Positions 58,607 to 64,000 of a stretch of DNA of 64,000 bases are shown here, piece by piece. The stretch covers positions 29,180 through 93,179 of the forward strand of contig NZ_NMVP01000007.1 of NCBI RefSeq assembly GCF_002250705.1, read 5' to 3'. The notes beneath the pieces are model-generated. The model had not been told where the DNA came from. It saw nothing but the letters and a program-made list of their open reading frames with translations, and made no database searches. The first letter of the stretch is position 1. The number at the start of each line of letters is the position of its first letter. A program made the position numbers and the translations under genes. The DNA is from Enemella evansiae. Its GTDB lineage: Bacteria; Actinomycetota; Actinomycetes; Propionibacteriales; Propionibacteriaceae.

Positions 58607-59548
58607 CTACGCGGCGGCCCCCTCGCCCCAGTGGCTCGGTGGGATCGCCCGGTCGTGGATGTGGTTGAGCAGCGAGAGCATCGAGAAACCCGCGTTGATC
58701 CGCTCGGCCCGCTCCATGCAGATCACCTGCAGGGCGCCGTTTCCGGAGAGCCAGGCGGCCAGCCCGAGCAGACACAGCGGTGCGACCTCGAACGGTGGCA
58801 GGCTGCGGTCCACCACCCGGTTCCACAGCGCCACCTGCCGGGGCGCGTCGACGCGGCGCAACCGGCCGAGCACCTCGTCACGGGCGACCGGATCGTGGCT
58901 CAGCACGGCCAGTTCGGCACATTCGGTGTCGCTCAACCCGCGGCTGGTGTTGTAGCGGGCGATCAGTCGCCGGATCCGCCCGCACCGCTCCTCCGCGGAC
59001 CAGCCGGCCAGGTCGGGCAACACCTCCTCGAAGGCGGCGCGCACCTCCTGCCGGTCGACCTCCCCGATCGGTCCGGTGACCCGCTGGACGAGTTCGGCAC
59101 GGCTCGGCAGCGCGGGCAGACCCGCCGCGACCGCCGCAGCGGCGAAGCGGGTGGTGCTGATGTCATAGGGCGTGCCCTCGTCCGGGCAGCAGTCCGCGTC
59201 GTCGCAGAGCAGCGACCACCAACGCTCCCCGTCGCTGAGCAGCAGGTCGTGGATGCGGAAGTCGCCGAACAGCTCGGCCAGGTCCGCGAGCAGGTCCCGT
59301 GACTCGGCGGTCGGTTCGCAGAAACCGAGCAGGATCAGCGCATCCGCGTTGTTGGTGTCCACCACCCGGGCCAGCCGATCGGCCTCCCAGAGGGCGTGGT
59401 CCAGATCGGCACGGGCGGTGAACACCACCCGCCGGCCGCGCAGCGCGACCACGACGAAGGACTGCTGCGGATGAAAACCGAGCAGATAGGGCACGGCGGC
59501 GAGCACCTCTTCGGGTGACTGCGCGATCAACGAATCGGGTGTCTTCAT
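58607..59548 (-). CDS. DUF4192 domain protein
   Basis: The 313-residue protein matches the actinobacterial DUF4192 family: SPEEVLAAVPYLLGFHPQQSFVVVALRG at the start and LLGLAAWLSGNGALQVICMERA near the end. Its function is unknown. The ATG at 59548 gives the family N-terminus (MKTPDSLIAQ); the frame is open further to 59665. Confidence 0.9.
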   Translation of the reverse strand: MKTPDSLIAQSPEEVLAAVPYLLGFHPQQSFVVVALRGRRVVFTARADLDHALWEADRLARVVDTNNADALILLGFCEPTAESRDLLADLAELFGDFRIHDLLLSDGERWWSLLCDDADCCPDEGTPYDISTTRFAAAAVAAGLPALPSRAELVQRVTGPIGEVDRQEVRAAFEEVLPDLAGWSAEERCGRIRRLIARYNTSRGLSDTECAELAVLSHDPVARDEVLGRLRRVDAPRQVALWNRVVDRSLPPFEVAPLCLLGLAAWLSGNGALQVICMERAERINAGFSMLSLLNHIHDRAIPPSHWGEGAAA

Positions 59549-59680
59549 GCGCCACACGATGGGCGGCATCGCCGAAATCGTGCGGCCGAGGAACCCCGAC
59601 TGTGGACAGATCCAGCCCTGTGGACAAGTCGTGGTCATCGACCGAGAGCCCCCGATGCACGGCATCGGGTGGATCCGGGC

Positions 59681-60856
59681 TCAGGCGACCCGGCGCAGCG
59701 GCACCACGTGCCCGCCGGCGATCTCGGAGTAGATCTCCTCGAACTGGCCGAGGGTCGCACCCAGCGCGTGCTCGTGCACGATCTCCCGACTCTCCGCACC
59801 CATCCGCTTCCGCAGCGCGGGATCGCCGAGCAACCGGGCCAGATACCCGGACAGCTCGTCCACGTCTCCGGGGGCGTAGAGGAAGCCGTTCTTGTCGTGA
59901 TGGACCAGGTGCGGCAGCGCCATCGCGTTCGCCGCGACGACCGGTTTGCCGGCGGCCATCGACTCCAGCGTGACCAGCGACTGCAGCTCGGCGACACCCG
60001 GCATGCAGAACACATCGCACCGCCCGTACGCCGCCAGCAGATCCTCCTCGCTGACGAAACCGAGGAAGGTGGTGCGATCGGCGACGCCCTCGGACTGCGC
60101 GAGCGCCTGCCACTGGTCGCGGAAGGACCCGTCGCCGACGATCTCCAACCGGGCGTCGAGCCGCTGCGGCAGTCGGGCGAAGGCCTGGATCAGCTCGTTG
60201 ACCCGCTTCTCCTGATCCAGCCGGCCGACGAACAGCACCGTCGGATGCGAACCGTGCCGAGCGTTGCGGCTGGCCTCGAGGTAGGGCTCGGGGTCGATCC
60301 CGCAGGAGATCGCCAGACCACCGGGCAGCCCGGCGGAACTGGCCAGCAGTTCGACCGCACGCGGGGTCGGCGCGGTCACCACCTGGGCCCGGCCGAGCAC
60401 CTTGGCGCAGTCCTTCCAGGCCATCCGGGACACCGCGTCGCGGGTCCGGTTCGGGATCTTGACCAGTTCGACCAGGTTCTCCGGCATGAAGTGGTTGGTC
60501 GCGACCAGTGGCAGATTCAGCTGATTCGCCTGCCCGGACAGCAATCGCCCGATCAGGAAGTGGCCCTGGATGTGCGCCACATCGGGCTGCACCTGGTCGA
60601 TGATCCTCCGGATCCGCGGCCCGGCCTGCCAGGGCATGCAGATCATGAACTGGTCGACCAGCGGGTAGCGGTGGGACGGCAGCCGGTGCACCACCACCTC
60701 GTCGCGGTCCTCGATGTATTCGCGCCCGGTCGGTGAGGGGGCGATGACATGCACCTCGTGGCCGCGGCCGACCAGGCCGGTGGCCAGTCGTTCGGTGAAG
60801 CGGGCGGCACCGTTGACGTCGGGGGGATAGGTGTCGTGGCCGATGAGGATCTTCAC
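59681..60856 (-). CDS. GT4 family glycosyltransferase
   Basis: The 391-residue protein has the GT-B fold: an N-terminal Rossmann domain (ILIGHDTYPPDVNGAARFTERLATGLVGRGHEV) and a C-terminal donor-binding domain with VLFVGRLDQEKRV and the E-x7-E motif (AELQSLVTLE). It probably adds a sugar to a lipid. It is coupled by ATGA (60853-60856) to the upstream DMT transporter. Confidence 0.9.
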   Translation of the reverse strand: MKILIGHDTYPPDVNGAARFTERLATGLVGRGHEVHVIAPSPTGREYIEDRDEVVVHRLPSHRYPLVDQFMICMPWQAGPRIRRIIDQVQPDVAHIQGHFLIGRLLSGQANQLNLPLVATNHFMPENLVELVKIPNRTRDAVSRMAWKDCAKVLGRAQVVTAPTPRAVELLASSAGLPGGLAISCGIDPEPYLEASRNARHGSHPTVLFVGRLDQEKRVNELIQAFARLPQRLDARLEIVGDGSFRDQWQALAQSEGVADRTTFLGFVSEEDLLAAYGRCDVFCMPGVAELQSLVTLESMAAGKPVVAANAMALPHLVHHDKNGFLYAPGDVDELSGYLARLLGDPALRKRMGAESREIVHEHALGATLGQFEEIYSEIAGGHVVPLRRVA

Positions 60857-61833
60857 CGGGGATTTCCTTCCTGCGGGGACTTCTCGGGAGGGTCGACAGC
60901 GGTGCTGCCGGGGGTCTGGTTGCGGAGCCGGTTCGCCTCGGCCTCCTCGTACGCCCGGGCCGCGTCGGGGTGGTACTTGGACAGCAGCACCACACCGAGG
61001 GAGGCGAGCCCGCCGGCGAGGACCATGCCGACACCGTCACCGAGGCCGATGTTCGCGCCCTCACCGAGCACGATCAGCCCGAAGGCGACCGCGGTGAGCG
61101 GGTCGATCACGGTCATCGAACCGACCACGATCTCGGCCGGCCCGGAGGCGTACGCCTGCTGGATCGCCCAGGCGCCGATCGCGTAACAGGCCAGACAGCC
61201 GGCCAGGTTGGCCCAGAAGTGGGCGAGCCCCAGCTCCGCGCTGCGCTCCCAGGTGACCAGCGTGGTCTTCATCAGCGCGGTGGCCAGGCCATAGATCAGC
61301 GCACCGCTGGTCGCCCAGGCGAGGCAGCGCGCCGCCACCGGGCCCTTGGCGCCGACGATGCCGGCGATGATCGCCAGGGCGAAGACGACCAGCGAGGCGT
61401 AGAGGATCAGCCGGCCGTCGATGACGGTGTCCTCGGCCGCCGAGGACGCGGAGAACCAGGTGAAACCGACGATGCCGGCGACGGCCATCAGGATCGCGAC
61501 GATCATCATCCGGGTGGGCCGGGTGTGGTTCTTCCGGGCGGCCAGCAGCACGGCGAACGGGACGGCCAGGATGCCGACCGGCTGGATCACCGTGACCGGC
61601 GCCAGTTTCACCCCGACCAGGTGCAGCAGCGCGCCGATCAGGATCATCCCGGTGCCGAGGATCCAGTGCCGGTCCCGGACCATCGACAGCACCCGCCGCA
61701 GCGTCAACGTCCGCGACTCGGCATCGGCACCGAACTGTTTGCCGATGCCGTCGTGCTGGAAGGTGGCCCCGGTCGCGAAACAGAGGGAGGCCACCACGCC
61801 GAGCACCAGGGCGAGCGGGATGTTCTGCGTCAT
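60853..61833 (-). CDS. DMT family membrane transporter
   Basis: The 326-residue protein has about nine or ten hydrophobic helices in two repeated halves (an ILIGALLHLVGVKLAPVTVIQPVGILAVPFAVLLAA half and an IVVGSMTVIDPLTAVAFGLIVLGEGANI half), as in the drug/metabolite transporter superfamily. Coupling to a glycosyltransferase suggests transport of a lipid or sugar, but this is inference. The last 50 residues are cytoplasmic and charged. Confidence 0.82.
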   Translation of the reverse strand: MTQNIPLALVLGVVASLCFATGATFQHDGIGKQFGADAESRTLTLRRVLSMVRDRHWILGTGMILIGALLHLVGVKLAPVTVIQPVGILAVPFAVLLAARKNHTRPTRMMIVAILMAVAGIVGFTWFSASSAAEDTVIDGRLILYASLVVFALAIIAGIVGAKGPVAARCLAWATSGALIYGLATALMKTTLVTWERSAELGLAHFWANLAGCLACYAIGAWAIQQAYASGPAEIVVGSMTVIDPLTAVAFGLIVLGEGANIGLGDGVGMVLAGGLASLGVVLLSKYHPDAARAYEEAEANRLRNQTPGSTAVDPPEKSPQEGNPR

Positions 61834-62033
61834 GCGGGCCGCTCCGGGGTGTGCGTCATGGTGTTCAGCCTTCCACCTTCCGTGCCGCCGGCCACTCGGG
61901 GATCGCCCGGGGCTTCACCCCAACGCGGACCCTCGTCCATCCCACCGCCGATGGAGGGGCAGCGGTTGCGCAAGCGTAACCGATCCACGGGCCTGCACCG
62001 CGGCAGCACGCCACACTCCGCGCACCGGATGGA

Positions 62034-63041
62034 TCACCGGTAGACGATGACCTTGTCGCCTTCCTTGACGATGTCGAAGAGCTTCGCGATGGTCGCCCGG
62101 TCGCGCACGTTCACGCACCCGTGGGAGCCGCCGTTGTAGCCGTTGGCGGCGAAGTCGGCCGAGTAGTGCACGGCCTGCCCGCCGGAGAAGAACATCGCGT
62201 ACGGCATCGGGGTGTTGTAGATCGTCGAGACGTGGTTGCGCGACTTCCACTGGACGCTGAAGGTGCCCTCGCGGGTCGGCAGCTCCTCGGTGCCGAAGCG
62301 GACATCGACGGTGTTCTGCACCTTGCCGTCGATCATCCAGCGCAGCTTGTTCTGGGTCTTCGAGATGCACAGCACCCGGCCGGTCATGCAGCGCGGGTCG
62401 ATCCCGGCCGGTACGCCACCCGGTTCGGCCTTCTCGGTGGGCCTGCTGCTCGGTGTCGGGGTCGGCGTCGGCTTCGGCGCGTCGGCCTTCTCCGCATCGG
62501 TCGGGGTGCGGGTCATCTGCTGCAGCGCGGTCAGGGTGGCGCGATCGACCGCACCGGTGGACGGCAGGCCACGCTTGGCCTGGAACCCCTCGACACCGGC
62601 GGCAGTGGTCGGGCCGAAGAAGCCGGTGACGTTCTCGTCGAACCAACCGATCTGCTTCAACCGGGCCTGCAGGTCGCGGACCTGGTCGCCGGAGGCACCG
62701 CGGGCCAGCAGCGCCGGCCCGGCGGCCGGCTTCGGCGTCGGAGTGGCGGTCCGGGTGGGCCGCGGGGTGGCGGTGCGGCTGGCGGACCGCGTCGGGGTGG
62801 CCGTGGGGGTCGACAGCACCGCCGGGGTCGGCGTGGGGGTGGCGGTGTCGACCGGGGTGGGCGCGGGCAGCGGCGTCACGGTGTCCACCGGTGCGATGGT
62901 CGGCGCGGGGGCCGGGGTGGCCACCTCCGTGGTCGGCTTGGCGCAGCCGGCCAACGGCACGGCCACCAGGACGGACAGGGCCAGGGCAGGCCTCACCAGT
63001 GCGGACCGAACGGGCGTACGCCGGGCCGTTCGCAGCGCCAT
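62034..63041 (-). CDS. L,D-transpeptidase lipoprotein
   Basis: The 335-residue protein has a lipobox (VPLAGC, Cys33), a long Thr/Pro-rich linker (about 35-110), a peptidoglycan-binding domain (LLARGASGDQVRDLQARLKQIGWF) and a YkuD domain with the catalytic SHGCVNVRD. It makes 3-3 peptidoglycan cross-links or attaches proteins to the wall, outside the membrane. It is separated from its neighbours by 127-200 bp gaps in which I see no gene. Confidence 0.95.
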   Translation of the reverse strand: MALRTARRTPVRSALVRPALALSVLVAVPLAGCAKPTTEVATPAPAPTIAPVDTVTPLPAPTPVDTATPTPTPAVLSTPTATPTRSASRTATPRPTRTATPTPKPAAGPALLARGASGDQVRDLQARLKQIGWFDENVTGFFGPTTAAGVEGFQAKRGLPSTGAVDRATLTALQQMTRTPTDAEKADAPKPTPTPTPSSRPTEKAEPGGVPAGIDPRCMTGRVLCISKTQNKLRWMIDGKVQNTVDVRFGTEELPTREGTFSVQWKSRNHVSTIYNTPMPYAMFFSGGQAVHYSADFAANGYNGGSHGCVNVRDRATIAKLFDIVKEGDKVIVYR

Positions 63042-63168
63042 CTCTCACCTCGCGGTATCGGGGAAGTTGATATCGACCCGATGAGGTTAGCCGCGGTCCC
63101 GGGTCGGGGCCGGGGGACGCACGCCGGAAAGTTTCACAATCAGGTCACGATGGCTCCGCCACCCGGGA

Positions 63169-64000
63169 TCAGGCCACCTGGTCGGGGGTGGCGGCCCAGG
63201 TGTTGCAGCGGGCATAGCTGCTCCGGTCGGTGCCCAGGCCGCGGTCGAACCAGGCCTTCATGGTGCGGGCGCTGCCGTGGGTGCCCTCCCGGGTGACCTC
63301 ATCGCTCTGCCGGTCGAAGTAGTCCGCCATCTCCTCCCGGTCAGCGGTGTCGGCGTCGATACTGCTCCACAGCGCCCCGTAGGCGACACCGGAGAAGCAG
63401 CCGGCCTGCAGTTCGGAGCGGCGGGACAGTTCCAGGCGCTGCTCGTTGTCGGCGGTCGCCAGCCGGTCGGCGTACCCCTGGGTGATGCCGCCCGCCAGCT
63501 GGAGGTGGTGTCCGAACTCGTGGCTGATCACCGCGAAGTAGCCGAGCCGCATCCCGCCGTAGAAGCGGCGGGTGTCATCGGAGCGGGTGTCGACATAGAT
63601 GGTGCGGTCCTCCGGGCAGTAGAACGCGTACCGGGTCAGCGTCCCGCAGGCGGTGTTCACGCTGATGTTGAATCCGCTCACCCGGGGTGCGCTGAGCGCG
63701 ATCCCCTGCTCCTCCAGTGGTGCGGCGTTCACCTCGGTGAGACAGTCCGCGATCTGTTGCAGGTACGCCACCAGCCGGGCGTCGGGCAGCGGTGGGCGTT
63801 GCTCGCCCAGCCCGGCACAGCGGGCGCTCGAGCGGGCGAACGACACGTTGTAGAGCCGCGAGTCCTCCGCGGTCATCCGGGTGTACGCCGACGGCGGACG
63901 GGCCGCCTGCTCGGTGGCACCGGGGGCCGGTTGGGGCGGGGCGCTGCTGGTGGGGGTGCCGGCCGGCCGCTGCGGCGTACCGGGCCCGGCGGCCGGGCCC
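63169..64000 (-). CDS. Neutral zinc metallopeptidase, N-terminus outside window
   Basis: The visible 277 residues contain the zinc motif HEFGHH (VISHEFGHHLQ), a downstream RSELQAGCFSGVAYG segment with the third ligand Glu, and a C-terminal GTHGSARTMKAWFDRGL of the YpfJ-type zinc metallopeptidase family. The frame stays open to the window end through a Pro/Ala/Thr-rich linker, so the ATG at 63876 is probably internal and a membrane anchor likely lies beyond 64000. Confidence 0.88.
   Translation of the reverse strand, partial: GPAAGPGTPQRPAGTPTSSAPPQPAPGATEQAARPPSAYTRMTAEDSRLYNVSFARSSARCAGLGEQRPPLPDARLVAYLQQIADCLTEVNAAPLEEQGIALSAPRVSGFNISVNTACGTLTRYAFYCPEDRTIYVDTRSDDTRRFYGGMRLGYFAVISHEFGHHLQLAGGITQGYADRLATADNEQRLELSRRSELQAGCFSGVAYGALWSSIDADTADREEMADYFDRQSDEVTREGTHGSARTMKAWFDRGLGTDRSSYARCNTWAATPDQVA

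Overview
The window is very GC-rich and gene-dense, with about 60 protein genes. Gene content points to an actinobacterium, most likely of the Propionibacteriales (family-level placement is inference). The markers used are DUF5709, DUF4192 and DUF3097 proteins, an actinobacterial-length inositol-1-phosphate synthase, the gene order leuS-comEA-comEC-holA-rpsT-lepA-hemW-hrcA-dnaJ-rsmE-phoH-ybeY-CNNM-era, and many leaderless genes with a TANNNT box 6-8 nt before the start codon. No complete tRNA, rRNA, IS element or CRISPR array was seen.

Layout. 1-3.2 kb: lactate permease end plus lutABC, with ATGA overlaps. 3.3-5.7 kb: argG, then an orphan low-GC gene beside a degenerate tRNA-like sequence. 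5.7-11.1 kb: era, small genes (one with an in-frame stop), CNNM protein, ybeY and phoH. 11.3-25.6 kb: an accessory stretch between the phoH and rsmE blocks. It holds a queuosine-precursor transporter, a nucleoside hydrolase, an aromatic-compound cluster (AAHS transporter, IclR regulator, LigB-like protein, amidohydrolase, LigM-like O-demethylase), a heterodimeric ABC exporter and tgt. 25.6-28.6 kb: rsmE-dnaJ-hrcA with a CIRCE site shared with a divergent metallo-hydrolase. 28.6-36.8 kb: hisN-like phosphatase, LacI regulator with a coupled small ORF, DUF3097, hemW, ino1 and a CPBP protease.

36.8-44.5 kb: nucleosidase, secreted phospholipase C, lepA, hemerythrin, rhomboid, rpsT and holA. 44.6-48.5 kb: MFS transporter and an F420-reductase-like/luciferase-like pair under a LysR regulator, with two matching operator-like palindromes. 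48.6-54.1 kb: a four-gene coupled operon comEA-comEC-surface protein-class F sortase. 54.2-64 kb: leuS, VIT transporter, aldo/keto reductase with a MerR-type promoter, DUF4192, glycosyltransferase plus DMT transporter, L,D-transpeptidase lipoprotein and the start-truncated end of a zinc metallopeptidase.

Main themes. The conserved backbone, mostly on the minus strand, is split by accessory islands. At least nine copies of an intergenic hairpin repeat with covarying stems sit at gene ends. The most interesting functional unit is the 14-20.4 kb cluster. Its order of enzymes resembles O-demethylation, ring opening and hydrolysis of methoxylated aromatics, but the LigB-like protein has Gln where an iron-ligand His is expected.
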